Assembly (NCBI GenBank): GCA_019614645.1 | Contig: JABWDB010000009.1 | Location: 8,475,501-8,539,500, forward strand | Length of the DNA stretch: 64,000 nucleotides | Reading direction: 5' to 3' | DNA from: Stratiolaelaps scimitus | Taxonomy: Eukaryota; Arthropoda; Arachnida; Mesostigmata; Laelapidae | In this document: positions 35,761 through 46,600 of the stretch, one piece after another | How positions within the stretch are numbered: the stretch's first letter is position 1 | Layout of the letters: every line of letters starts with the position of its first letter | The notes under the pieces: model-generated | The model's database searches: none | Told to the model about the DNA's origin: nothing | The model's input: only the letters and a program-made list of their open reading frames with translations | Program-made: the position numbers and the translations under genes

Positions 35761-37795
35761 CTAGATGCCGCTGACCCCCGCTACAGGGGAGGTCGCCTTC
35801 GTCTCGAACGCCGCCGCTGCGCTGCTAGCTGATTGATGCTTGTTCTCACTGACGCTGTTGTCGTTTGCTGTTATTTGCTGTATCGTGGGGCTGTAATGCT
35901 GCTCAAGTTTATTCCACACGACGTTGCACATATCCCGAATGAGGGCTTTCTCTCGATCGCTCATCGGGTCGCTCTCGAGCTGTTCGTGCAACTCGAGAAC
36001 TTTGAACGCGTCGGCAACGTTGTCAGCGATGCTACGCCTCTGCTCGGTCCCGCGCGGCTGAGTGACTTCCGCGCCGGGCAATGGCCCGCCGACGGGCGGA
36101 GAATTGACAGCTGGCTGTCTCTCGACTGATGGCGGAGACTGCTTTGTTATGTGCGCACTGGCGATCGAGGCCGCCTCGGATGGGCTATCCTCTTTGTCTG
36201 AGTTATCCTTTGAATGCTCCTGTGTGCTGGCCGGCGTTGCTTCAAGGAGATCGGGCTTGGCGCTCGTTGTCTCCGACCTGAAACCGTTCGCGCTAAACGA
36301 AACGTAATAAAGAGAACAACATTCACACTGATATTGGTATTGTATTGTACAGTGGGAATATTCATATCGAGGCGCAAATTAATCAGGTGGACTATCTTCT
36401 CCTTTTGTTGGAAACTGATAATACTAATAGTAGAAGTAATTAATAGTAGCATAACATTCAGTCGGAGCTTAACAATGTAAACACCGGTGGGCACAATTTT
36501 GTAATTACCACGCGTCACCCTTCTGGCGAGATCAAGTCAACGTGAAGCACCTATTATATATATTATATGTACGCATTATTAATTGATCAATGATTCCTTC
36601 TTCCGTGCCAAGCCCTTATCCCGTCTTGGCGTCTACCGAAGTCGCGTTGTTTGAGTTGATGTTACCTGAGTATACGATTTTGGCGGCACTCGAGTTGGTT
36701 GAGTTTACTGTGATACGAGTTGAGCTCATGGCTGAGAATCGAAGCCGTATATCTGCCGAATCGTTTCCATTCACTGACCAACTTTTGAGCCCGTTCGCGT
36801 TCGTCGTCCAGGAAGCAGCACATATTTCGTAACTCCTCATTTTCACCCTGGATCTTTGTATTACGCTGGGAAAACAGCACCGGGGCGTATATAAAGAAGA
36901 AGCAGAATTGGAGACATGTTATTTACACGCGGTAGGTGATTCGATGACCTATAATTATTCGGTGGAGATTGTCCATCCGAACTTTTTATATAGGTATTTA
37001 TATATATATATATACATATATATAGCTGGGCATAATTTCTTGCCATGGTAGGCTTGTTAGTACTATTATTGTTGTTATTGTTAGGTTTGTCCCATTGTCA
37101 AAACAGCTCTCAGCGTGCCGCAGTTCCAATAACGGGTAACAATTAAATGTATAATGAATGCTTCTGTTCATGATACCTCCTTAAGTTGTACGACTTCTTG
37201 TCTATGTTGTTCCACCGCTCTGGCCATATCTCTCATTTTGGCATTATATTCCACCACAAGGTGTAGATGTTGTGTCTCCACCCGTTCCAGCCATCCCAAA
37301 ACCTCACGAGCTCCCTACAAAATACAGAAATGAAAACAAGGGAACAGTTGTTTTAGTGAGCTAACACTACGGAAGGCCTAAAATATCGTGACATCTCAGC
37401 TACTCAGTACCGACCGTTTTGCGACGCTATATATATATATTCTTTTTTTTTATATATATACATTTATTCAAACATACAATAATTAGGAATTATTTGTAGG
37501 GACTATTAAAGGGGATTCGCTGGGACCGGGGCTGAGGCCGACATTGTCCCGAGGAAGGCGATGGCATTGCCTCTGCGCACAGCGAGGGAGAGGCGTTGCA
37601 GAAGGAAAGATCCTGCGCGTTTGTCCCCGGTGGGGCGGATCAGCCTATGGTAGACCCCTTCGACGAAGTTCGCAGTGAGAGAGCCGTGCTCGCCTAAGGT
37701 CTCAAAAGGAAGGGGGGAAAGAGGTGGGTTGCCTGGAGTGCGGCGTAATATATACATATATATATATTGGCACTAACCTCAGTCCACGAAGCCAT
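35761..37795 (-). CDS. CCDC85: CCDC85-family coiled-coil protein
   Basis: Four exons: 37778-37795, 37177-37314, 36666-36865 and 35761-36292, giving about 295 aa. Splice sites: GAG|GTTAGT, TTGTAG|GGA, GAG|GTATCA, CCCAG|CGT, CTCAG|GTAACA, TTTAG|CGC. Exons 2-3 encode the family coiled coil: VLGWLERVETQHLHLVVEYN, then VEQHRQEVVQLKE, GENEELRNMCCFLDDERERA and SEWKRFGRYTASILSHELNS, matching the CCFLDxxRQ..WQRFGRYTA signature. The last exon has a low-complexity Ser/Pro/Ala linker, then AFKVLELHEQLE and SDREKALIRDMCNVVWNKLE, both C-terminal landmarks of the family. Members associate with cell junctions and p120-catenin-type partners (C. elegans PICC-1). A second acceptor 15 nt inside exon 4 (TTTCAG|GTCGGA) is also in frame and would give 290 aa. 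A truncated LINE sits in intron 1. The first exon codes only six residues and overlaps a bidirectional promoter. Confidence 0.87.
37462..37757 (-). mobile_element. 5'-truncated LINE in CCDC85 intron 1
   Basis: A minus-strand ORF (37506-37757) ends LQRLSLAVRRGNAIAFLGTM plus a short tail. This is typical of the C-terminus of a non-LTR retrotransposon polyprotein. It is followed by a short AT-rich 3' UTR ending near an AATAAA-like TTTGAATAAATG. A related 3' end occurs at 29557-29622 on the opposite strand. (TA)n flanks both sides. Confidence 0.55.
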
Positions 37796-38122
37796 CGCAG
37801 ACTAGAGTATTCAAAACAAGTTCCCTTAAAAACCATTTGAAATGGCAACTTGAACTCGTTGTTCAACAAGCTAACAACACTTTCGATTGATGTTCTACGG
37901 GCGTTTTCAATTATCAAATAAACCCATGGATTTCCTATGTGAATAGTTCATCGATGGCCCTCGAAACGCGCGCAGGCCGACACCACACTTGTGTTTTGAT
38001 GGTACCACAGGACGTGCCACTTGTGGTACGGAATCGTACCACAATCACCTGTGCCTGCGCCCATCGAACGTCGACGTGAGCGCGATATATTTGCAGTTGC
38101 TGTTCGATGCAAAAATGAAACA
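37796..38122. promoter_or_regulatory. Bidirectional promoter, CCDC85 (-) / LYRM7 (+)
   Basis: The 327 bp between the two start codons must contain both transcription starts. Three copies of a GTACCACA/TGTGGTAC element lie between about 38000 and 38045, in alternating orientation (GGTACCACAGG, CTTGTGGTACGG, TCGTACCACAATC). ACCACA/TGTGGT is the core of RUNX-type sites, but the repeat could equally bind another factor. No TATA box is evident. Confidence 0.5.
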
Positions 38123-38503
38123 ATGGCGGGCCGTCGAGATGTCATGAATTGTTTCAAGTCCCTTGTACGCACTTCGCAGAAAGTCTTTCACGAGGACAGG
38201 GTTGTGCAGGAGAAGGCCCGCCAGGAGATTCGCAAGGGTTTCGACAAGAATCGCGGAGAAACCGATCCGACCGAGATTGCCAAGCATATTAAGCTTGGCC
38301 ACGATGTACGAGCGGAATTAGACGCAAGTGTAGCCTGTGCTGTGCTTAATCCAGCCACGGGCCATTACGAGCTTCGCCTCGAAGAGAAACATCTCACGGA
38401 AAACGCGGTCTGGCCACCACCGCCTTCAAGACGAGGAGGAGAGCGCAACTCCAACCGGCCACCCCCGGAAGGATGTTGTGGCGGTGTCGGCACCGGCAGT
38501 TAG
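38123..38503 (+). CDS. LYRM7: LYRM7 / MZM1-like complex III assembly factor
   Basis: 126 codons; ATG at 38123 in good context (AACAATGG), TAG at 38501-38503. An upstream in-frame TTG extends the frame but is not a plausible start. The LYR-like N-terminus reads DVMNCFKSLVRTSQKVFHED, followed by ARQEIRKGFDKNRGETDPTE, then IKLGHDVRAELDASVACAVL, which tracks human LYRM7 (LFKTLHRTRQQVF, INEEFKNNKSET, LMKIGSDVELLLRTSV). The family is a matrix chaperone that holds the Rieske Fe-S protein before insertion into complex III. The C-terminus has an extra Pro/Arg/Gly tail (WPPPPSRRGGER onward) not in the human protein. Single exon. Divergent from CCDC85 across 327 bp. Confidence 0.92.
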   Translation: MAGRRDVMNCFKSLVRTSQKVFHEDRVVQEKARQEIRKGFDKNRGETDPTEIAKHIKLGHDVRAELDASVACAVLNPATGHYELRLEEKHLTENAVWPPPPSRRGGERNSNRPPPEGCCGGVGTGS

Positions 38504-38591
38504 AGCATATAACAACTTTTACTGTGTAGATAGTAGGTATACCACTCCTCGATGATAGCTGTTCTTCAGTGTAAGCGGTGGGACAAACAAT

Positions 38592-38597
38592 AATAAA
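38592..38597 (+). terminator. Poly(A) signal of LYRM7
   Basis: AATAAA about 90 nt after the LYRM7 stop codon. Confidence 0.7.
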
Positions 38598-38619
38598 AGA
38601 GTTACAAAAAAGAAAAAAA

Positions 38620-40196
38620 AATGGCTTTTGTTTTTGCGGAATGAGTCTCCGTATTTTGGGTTTGCGCAAAATTGCGCCGGTCTAGGGTATTTTCTATTTA
38701 GGCGAAAGGTGCCTTTAATTAGAACTGTGGCGCACGCCAGCTAAGAACGCCGACAGACAAATTATTTACTCACTGACAAGTTATCTCTTTTTGCGACGTC
38801 GACGATTGTGTAAGCATCGACGAAATAGTGAGATTCGTAAGAGATTCTATTGTAAGCCTCATTGGAATCTCATTATGACACTTAACTGGAATAATATCAT
38901 GACATTTGCCGTTTTAACCATCATAAAAACAACGAACTTATTCCTGGACTATCCTTGTACAACACACACATAGAGGCGTTCACCCAGAACGGGCACCACC
39001 GAACGGTGCTTCGTTGAAATAAATACATAATGATCGAACTTCAATAAGGTTGGAAAATCTGCTCTCATCGTGATAAGATCAGTTGGTTCTGGAAAACCAA
39101 TTGACCAATGAGTTCTATCGTACACGTATGTGAAATGCAGCTCGCAGCGACAGCTTCTGGCGTAGAAGACAGAATCGCCTGGTATACTTCTTCGTGGCGT
39201 GGCTGGAAAATCTTACTAAAAAAAGCAGGGAAACAACGATATATTTTACTGGGTTGATCTGCCAGGGAAGATCAATTTGCTAGAGTCAAAGTGCCACTCG
39301 TTTCGCATGAGCTGATATTGTCCACCTGATAACGCAGACGTCATTTGTTTGATATATGTATATATACTATTTTATACCGATTGTTCAGATGAATGCGTGT
39401 GTTCACTGCCGAGGATACCTATTCGATATGCTAGAACCGTGTGTTCTACGGGACCATCCCACAGTTGTACCTGGACATATCCTAGATACTATTACATATT
39501 CAAATGTCGAAGTATAATCGTAGCATGAAAAAACAAAAGGCTTCTGTATATTTCATATTTATGTCTGTTATGTTGCTTCATTGTTTGTTGTTCCGCCTTC
39601 TTGCCGGATGCACTTCCGATTAATTCCCTTGTGATTCACGTCTGGCCCAATTAACTGCAGACGACTGCCCTCAAAGAGCATATTACTCTCCGATAGGCCA
39701 ACTAGCCCCGCAGTACGCCGGTGAAGCTCGGGCGCGTAAGCAAACATCGCTGGTAACCCAATTAATGAGTGATGTGCACGGTTGTGCTACATTTGATTGC
39801 TGCTTACCCGTTGCAAGAGCTCATCATTCGATGGCCGACCCCTCGGGTGTACTCGGTTCGCCATATCCACTTGCATCGATGTTGCATCACCACTCCGAGA
39901 ACTGACTACACACAGGTGAAGCAGCACGATATCTGTCTATATCCGAAAATGTCCTCTTTAAAACACATTGTTTCTCTTTGTCACAGCTGACGATGTCAAT
40001 CACTGGTCGCCGCTAATCAGCTCAGACTTGGACAGGAGAGCTCCTCAGATGCCTCCGTAGCCCGAGTTAGATGACACCGTTGAAAATTCGAAGACGAAAA
40101 GAGCTGTGATAACGACGTTGACGATAGCAACAACAATAACAGCAACAGCAACAACAGCGGCGGCAGCGGCGGCGGCGCAGTAACATCGAAACAGCA
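38620..40196. other. Intergenic sequence right of LYRM7
   Basis: No recognisable gene. AT-rich, with a (CAA/CAG)n and (GGC)n trinucleotide run at about 40120-40180. Confidence 0.4.
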
Positions 40197-40383
40197 TCAG
40201 ACGTTTTCAATGGCAGACGGTAGCCTGCCGGCGCCGCCGTGGTCGCTGACGGCGGGTTGGTATTCTTCGATCTGATACTTGAACACTTCGGCGAGGGCGA
40301 GAGCTTCGTTGATGGTTGCCAGACCCCCGCCTGACGAAGTGGTCCTTCTCCGGCACGCTTCAGCACCGCAGTGAGGTGAATGT
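40197..40383 (-). CDS. Candidate terminal coding exon, unidentified
   Basis: Behind the acceptor ATGCAG (40384-40389 on the minus strand) an open frame of 61 codons ends at TGA 40197-40199. Its second half, GGLATINEALALAEVFKYQI then EEYQPAVSDHGGAGRLPSAI, has strongly protein-like composition (Ala/Leu/Glu helix, codon-biased). The first half reads better in another frame (DIHLTAVLKRAGEGPLRQ), so either a second acceptor TTCGTCAG at about 40332-40339 is used or the copy carries a frameshift. No upstream exons were found before the FTSJ1 3' end, and I do not recognise the family. It could be a pseudogene fragment. Confidence 0.35.
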
Positions 40384-40528
40384 CTGCATTCACTATGGGG
40401 AGGGCGTCAACAGAAGATAGCTAGCACATAACTATAGGGGAACACGATGAGATGAGTACTCAATTCAAGAGCAACTCGACGAGCAACTCCGCTATGGACT
40501 GTACACTTCAATCATCGACTATGCCTTT

Positions 40529-40990
40529 TGTTGTCAAAACAACACTTTCGAAGGTTGGTGGTTCGGTCTCGTCCCTAGTCGGGTAACTCAGTCGGTTGGT
40601 CTTCAGTAAAGATCGGGTTCTGGTCTATTCTTGCACACACTTTTGGATCTTAACTAAATAAAGACACCGGTATTTTTGGTGTTCGGCTGAATGTCAACGT
40701 GGAGCGTTGAACGGTCTTGTACTGGCTCAGCCGACTGAGTTACCCTACTAGGGACGAGACCGAACCACCTTTAGGGTAACTCAGTCGGCTGAGCCAGTAC
40801 AAGACCGTTCAACGCTCCACGTTGACATTCAGCCGAACACCAAAAATACCGGTGTCTTTATTTAGTTAAGATCCAAAAGTGTGTGCAAGAATAGACCAGA
40901 ACCCGATCTTTACTGAAGACCAACCGACTGAGTTACCCGACTAGGGACGAGACCGAACCACCAACCTTCGAAAGTGTTGTTTTGACAACA
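40529..40990. mobile_element. Perfect inverted-repeat (foldback/MITE-like) element
   Basis: Left arm 40529-40747 and right arm 40772-40990 (219 bp each) are exact reverse complements, as far as reading by eye shows, around a 24-bp spacer. The spacer repeats the CTAGGGACGAGACCGAACCA motif of the outer arm. Within each arm, the outer GGTTCGGTCTCGTCCCTAGT then GGGTAACTCAGTCGG recurs inverted at the inner end, so terminal inverted repeats are nested. TAACTCAGTCGG resembles a Pol III A box and GGGTTCTGGTC a weak B box, hinting at a tRNA-derived origin. An AATAAA lies mid-arm. No open coding frame and no clear target-site duplication. Confidence 0.85.
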
Positions 40991-41935
40991 TATTTACCTA
41001 ATCCTTGCTAACTACTTCGATAGCAAATCATCGTAGAGAAATTATAATTATCGGACTGAATGTTCATAAATTTTCCCTTGGGAATAGGAGGTCACGAGGG
41101 TTGTGTAATTTGCTGCTGGAAATCAGAACTTTATCCATTTAAGTCCAGTTAGCTGAAGCAAGCAGAGCAATTGACTGAAAACGAGTTCGAAAATACACAA
41201 AAAAAAAAAATTAAAATCAAGCGCCAAGAGCTTCGATGTAATAATCAGTTTTCATGAAAATAAGACAAACTCTACTGACTAAATGAAATATATCCAATCA
41301 AACAGTTTCTCGTTCGAAATGAGAGCACCTAGGCTGAGCTTTCATTGTAGCAACTCGTGTCATTACCAGTGAGGTCCAACCTCGTACTTCACTGGAGCAT
41401 CTTCTTCCGCCGAAGTGTCTCTAGTTTCTTCCAAGTCTTTTTTGATTTTCATTTTCATATGATACGCCTAAGGTCAATGCGATCTTACAATCGTGAACAA
41501 CAAAATAAAAATAATATGGTGTTGGTCACCTCGACCGATAATATCTCCAACTGACCCGGCTCACGCGACGGTTACAACGAATATAGATATAGGACGTGGG
41601 GGTTCTTGGCACCGAAGGACAAGTAGAGAAGAGGTTGTAGATCGGTGAACAACACGACGACGACCGAGGACGGTGTACCATACAAATAAATAATGTTTAT
41701 CCAGCAAGTTTAAAGTGCCAATAACGGTTCCACACCTGCTCTTATCCCAATTGGACTTGGGCCAACTGATATGATAACTCTTGAGGTCCACATGCACAGT
41801 TTGAGTTGACTTTTAGCTGTGCCCCTATTTTACAGGCCTCTGTACCACCCTTGCGAATTGATATGAGCTTGTCGTTGTCGATCTAATACATGAAGAACGG
41901 TGGTCAACACTATTTCACAAGCTTAGAAGAACAAA

Positions 41936-42120
41936 GATTTTATTTATTTACCTGCGTTATATTTATGCGAAGGACATATTTATACAAAAGTTTTATTTAT
42001 TTACCTGGGTCATATTTATGCAAGGGACATATTTATACAAAGGTTTCATTTATACAAGCGTTGTATTTGTACAAGGGTTTTATTTAAATAAAGGTTATAT
42101 TTATATACCTGTTTATACAA
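41936..42120 (+). repeat. Degenerate tandem repeat (TTTATACAAG family)
   Basis: A roughly 55-bp unit (TTTTATTTATTTACCTG, TATTTATGC, GGACATATTTATACAAA) occurs twice and then breaks into shorter units of 16-18 bp based on (T)TTATACAAGGGTTT. This is a local satellite, AT-rich and open in one plus-strand frame without meaning. Confidence 0.75.
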
Positions 42121-42496
42121 GCGGCCCAATGAGTCCAGTTAATTACACGCTTTTAAGAGGTAATTAAGAAATCGCAGTAACCCGCAACAACGACACGCTT
42201 TCAGACAATCTCCACACTAAAGGTGATTCCTCCACATCAGCACGAGCGTTATACCGGTTATTTCTTTTCAAATGAATACTCATTAATTCGCCAGTCCCGC
42301 TTGTGCTTTCTTTCAAGCCAGCCGTTCTCCTTGAAAGGTCACCAAAATGACTCGAGTTCAACCTGCTATTTAGCGATGATCTGTTGAAGTGTTAGCCGCT
42401 TCAACGAGTATCGATGTGAAGCCCAAGCCACATTATCGACTGGGGACATCCGAGTGGCAGCGATAATTGATTTGCTAAAGATTATTCATTCATTAG

Positions 42497-42560
42497 AGAA
42501 CATTAAGCATTGTAAAACTGCAGTTCCTTGAATAAACCAACAAAAACCTTTTGACCTTTC
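42497..42560 (+). repeat. Dispersed repeat, copy 3 (diverged)
   Basis: Contains GAACATTAAGCATTGTA and TGCAGTTCCTTGAATAAACC, clearly related to the copies at 5872 and 44473, with the tail eroded. Confidence 0.5.
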
Positions 42561-43472
42561 AACATTCATTATTAATAATTCAAAAGTGGCGACCGCCTTG
42601 AAATGCTCTCGACTGAGAAAATCGTATGAGTGCATTATTGCACGAATTTTAAATATTAGATGGACGCGTGTGCTAATGATGGAGGATCTTTTGTCAGCCG
42701 ACGACGACATGTGTTGCAGTCAAGGTTCATATGCTCATAATTGTAATCATTATATCAATAAAATGTGTTATCGAAATCAGGCTTTTCCTTCTTTCTGATT
42801 AACTAATTAAATTAATTGATAGTTTCTATCGTAACACAATGATTGTAACACGTAGCCACCAATATAGGCTCTTATTTTCGAAGCAAAACATCGAATGAGA
42901 AACGGATCACCAATGTTAATAGAAAAATTTTATGGTAACCATATTTTATTATTATTATTATTGTTGTATGTCTGGCATTAATTCTATTTACAAATATGTT
43001 AGCTACAACGTGCATCGACTGCAATTTACCCTGCGCTCAACCGCAGGGTTCGTCCTTAAACATGTTATTGAAAGACAGTTGCCTGCAATGACGAGGCCTG
43101 CATAAGCAAGGACAATCGAAGGATCAATATCGTAACACGTTGTACGTCACACTTGTACAATATGGACATACGAACACGCTGACTGAGTCCTCATTTGCAG
43201 TCTCGAGTTCGCCGGGTATTGGCCGGCCTATTTACCATTTCGCAACAACAACAACAACGACGATAATTACCGGAAAGAAAGACACAACATTTTCAATAGA
43301 TGAGCTCGTCGTGACGGGTTCGGCGATGTTTTTGGCCACAGTCGTGGGCCGCAGGTCTTTCCGACTGTGACCTTAGTCCTCGGACAGTACCCTGCGCGCA
43401 TCAGGTGTTTTACCTGTGCATACTAACCGTAGGTATATTCTCATTATTATTATTATTCTTATTATTATAGTA

Positions 43473-43478
43473 TTTATT
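43473..43478 (-). terminator. Poly(A) signal of FTSJ1
   Basis: Minus-strand AATAAA about 130 nt beyond the FTSJ1 stop codon. Confidence 0.6.
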
Positions 43479-43604
43479 AAATGTCTTCAACGATATGATC
43501 GTCTTCGATATGCTATTGGCATTCGTCAGCGAATCATTATCAAGCCCATCGTTCACGCTGTGTCTTATCCAAGCAGAGGGTCGCGACACGGGAAGTATCC
43601 ACAG

Positions 43605-46600
43605 TTAATCGCTGCCTTCTGGCGTCGAGTCTCCTGCACCGCTTGTGCTCGTTGACGGCTGAGCAGATTCGATGGGCCCCGTCAAATTGACAGGGGTTCG
43701 CCGCGCCGTATCCATTTCAACGTCTTCCTGGGACAATAGAGACGACGATGAGGACGAAGAGGCAACACCTGTCTGCATCGATTCCTGCTCTTCTGGGGGG
43801 ATCTTCGCTGCTTTTCCTTTCGTAGGCTTGCTGGTCTCAGCTTTTGCTAGGCGATCTTCGCTCTTCATCTGCTTTGCCTCCTTGTACGGAGGATTGATGG
43901 GCGGTTGCGTCGGACGCGTGTACACGTAACCCTCTTCAAGGGAGTACGTTCGATCGGAGTCGATCGGTGGGTGGCCTTCGAGATCTCCGCAGACAACGAA
44001 TGGCACGATTTTCCGATTAGCCTCGGGCATTGACTCGATACTAGCTGCAATGCAGAGAAGCCACCGTGTGAACGGTATACATGGGGTAAGCATTGGTTGA
44101 TGAGTGAAACTCGCTCAATGAACTCTCGGTTCGTGGAGCAATTGCTATGCCCTATAACGACAACAGTGTTAGACAAATGCCTAGCAAAATGCTGCTACAC
44201 GATTGATTGCTGTTGTCTCTGCGCAAGCTTTCGGGTTGATAACAGAATGTGTTCCGCCCCCGTATGCCTATTTTATTTTACCCAAGTCATGGGCGCCACA
44301 GAATATCATGTTTTCGTTGACATCAACGTTGCGTCAGTGCCATATCGATGACGATCTACGCGTAGGATGAGCGTGTTTATTCCAATCTACGAACGACGAT
44401 TGTGTCACCTAGAAACTAAAAATCTATTTTAATCGGCAATTTAGATTACATGCGCCTTCGGGTCCCCCGACGTGCTGACATACAAGGGAACCTGAGCATT
44501 GTACAAATTGCAGTTCCTTTAATAAGCCAATGAATCTTTACCTTTACATAAACACTAAACAGCTTTTTACAAGCTTACAGAACAAGTGCCATCGACTAAA
44601 CCATGGCATGGACACGGACATCAACAGTGTTGCTCTATGGCCGAAACCGAGAAAGTCGACTCACCGAAATTGCCATCGAGGAATGGGTTATACATGTGTG
44701 GTACGTAGTCTGGTGGCGGCTTGTACTTGAGACAGACGACAAATGACTCAATGGACGAATTACGTGACGACGTTGGTTTGGCGACAACGACTCGTTCGAA
44801 GAACAACTGGAGCCTTGAGATTAAAAACGATACATCCCGGCCACGGAAAATCTTCGCTACGAAATTTCCTCCCTGCTCTAATATGTGAGTCGTTATGTTC
44901 AATGCCTATAAAGATACGGAGAATCGAAAATCCGATCAGAAACATTGAGGGAAAATAAAAACTCAGTCATAAGATCTGGTCATGAGACTCCTGTCCATTT
45001 ACCATACGTCCGCGTTTCGAACATCAGTGATTATGATCTAACTACAGACGAACACTAGGCGGATAGGGAGTCATCGTATATGAATACGATGGAGGTGGAC
45101 ACAAATAGTTGCAGCGCGTTTAATGATAATAATATTCATAGGAATTGGTCGGGTGAATCTCATGGCCCTTCCTACGGTACCATTCTCAAGAGTTAAAGAT
45201 TACCAACGAAACTGGTTTTTGAACGAGTGTCCATTTTCCAATTGAGTGGGAAAATGATAGCGAACATTTGCATTAAGTCAGCCGCCGAATTTAGAATAAC
45301 TCTTGAGCTGCAGCTACTGGACAACCCTCTGCATCTTCAGTGGAAAGAGCAGCAGCAGCAGTAAAAGCTGGAGGAAACTAAATAGATGACTTTGATCAAT
45401 ATGCATTTTGTGTTTCATATGAATCGATTATTATCTTATGCTGAAGATTCTCTTGTACTCAACAAGAGCTGAGGGGCACTGTCTTCCAACTAAAATTGAA
45501 GCCGAACATATTTCCAAGTTCAAGTAGAAATTTAAAAACAGGCAAGAGCTCGATCTTAGCTGCATTCTCTTTATCGACAGAGGCAGGTTGAGACGTACAG
45601 CAATAAGGAGCTGTCCCTGGATATATTCATCCATATCATGAAATCCAGTGACATCTGGGGCGCCGTCGCAGACAACCAAGTCGGCGTGTTCACCCTCAAA
45701 ATGGCTCACGATCTGCTTGGCCGTATCTTTCTTTGTGATATCTCCTTGAATTTGCAAAACACCTTCCAGGGGCGCCATTTCCTGAAGATCGACAGCGACG
45801 ATCTTTAGCTCGTTCTCTCGGCCCGGGTTAGCCTTGCGCAATTGACGACAGAGAACCTGACTCCATGATCCGGGCGCAGCGCAAAGATCTACAACTCGCT
45901 TCACACCTGTCATCGGCAGAAAAGAATATAGCAACGGTTAACTTCACTGGGCCAGATGGCGCCCGGTGATAGTGGGAGAATTCACCGTTAAAAGGAAATC
46001 TCTCCGCAATGAATCCTACAAAATCGGCTTCGTTTGACTGATACAGAATAATTGCCATAAAAATAGAACTAATTATTTAAGCATACAGACGAGTATAATC
46101 CCCTTACTTCGCCAGTGCTATTGATTCTTGTTCACTTACCAGATGAGCAATTATTCTCTGAACACGTATTCACTGGTCACTGGTTAGTTAAATATTCATA
46201 CTACAACAGAGGTGCAAGTGTTCGAAAAAGTATTTAACCTATTTTAGTGAGCGTGAATACCCTTGGGCCCAATATTTTATATACATATATAATGATTTTT
46301 TCCCCATTCTGTGGTTCCACTGGTGTTCGAGAGATCTACAAATTGTTCTAAACATCCCGTTGCCTGATCATTTACGGATTACTCGTGAAAAGAAATCGCC
46401 GTTCGTACACAAGTCCAATAAAAAAACATATGTAAAATAGCAAACGAGAACCCAACAAATTGACGTAATTACGTTGTTTTCCGTGTTGTTGTTTTCTGTC
46501 GTTAACACCCCACGAACTATATTAAGACGTATGCTACCTTCGTCGAACTTTCACATACCGTCAAATATTTTGAATTGCTCATTTATCTGTAGGAGCTTAA

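Larger units (their letters stand above)
40991..43604. other. Intergenic, AT-rich region downstream of FTSJ1
   Basis: No recognisable genes. It holds the satellite at 41936-42120, a dispersed-repeat copy at 42497-42560, short (ATT)n runs near 42945-42965 and 43440-43470, and the FTSJ1 3' UTR at the right edge. Confidence 0.4.

Noticed and set aside
35373..35774. 133-codon plus-strand ORF
   Set aside because: Lies antisense to the CCDC85 3' UTR and last exon, ends in repeat-encoded Pro/Arg, and lacks similarity.
36147..36518. 123-codon minus-strand ORF across CCDC85 intron 3
   Set aside because: Out of frame with the CCDC85 exon, and the intronic part is AT-rich noise.
40557..40640. tRNA-like sequence inside the palindrome
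   Set aside because: An A box is good, but no cloverleaf forms and the B box is poor, so not annotated as a tRNA.
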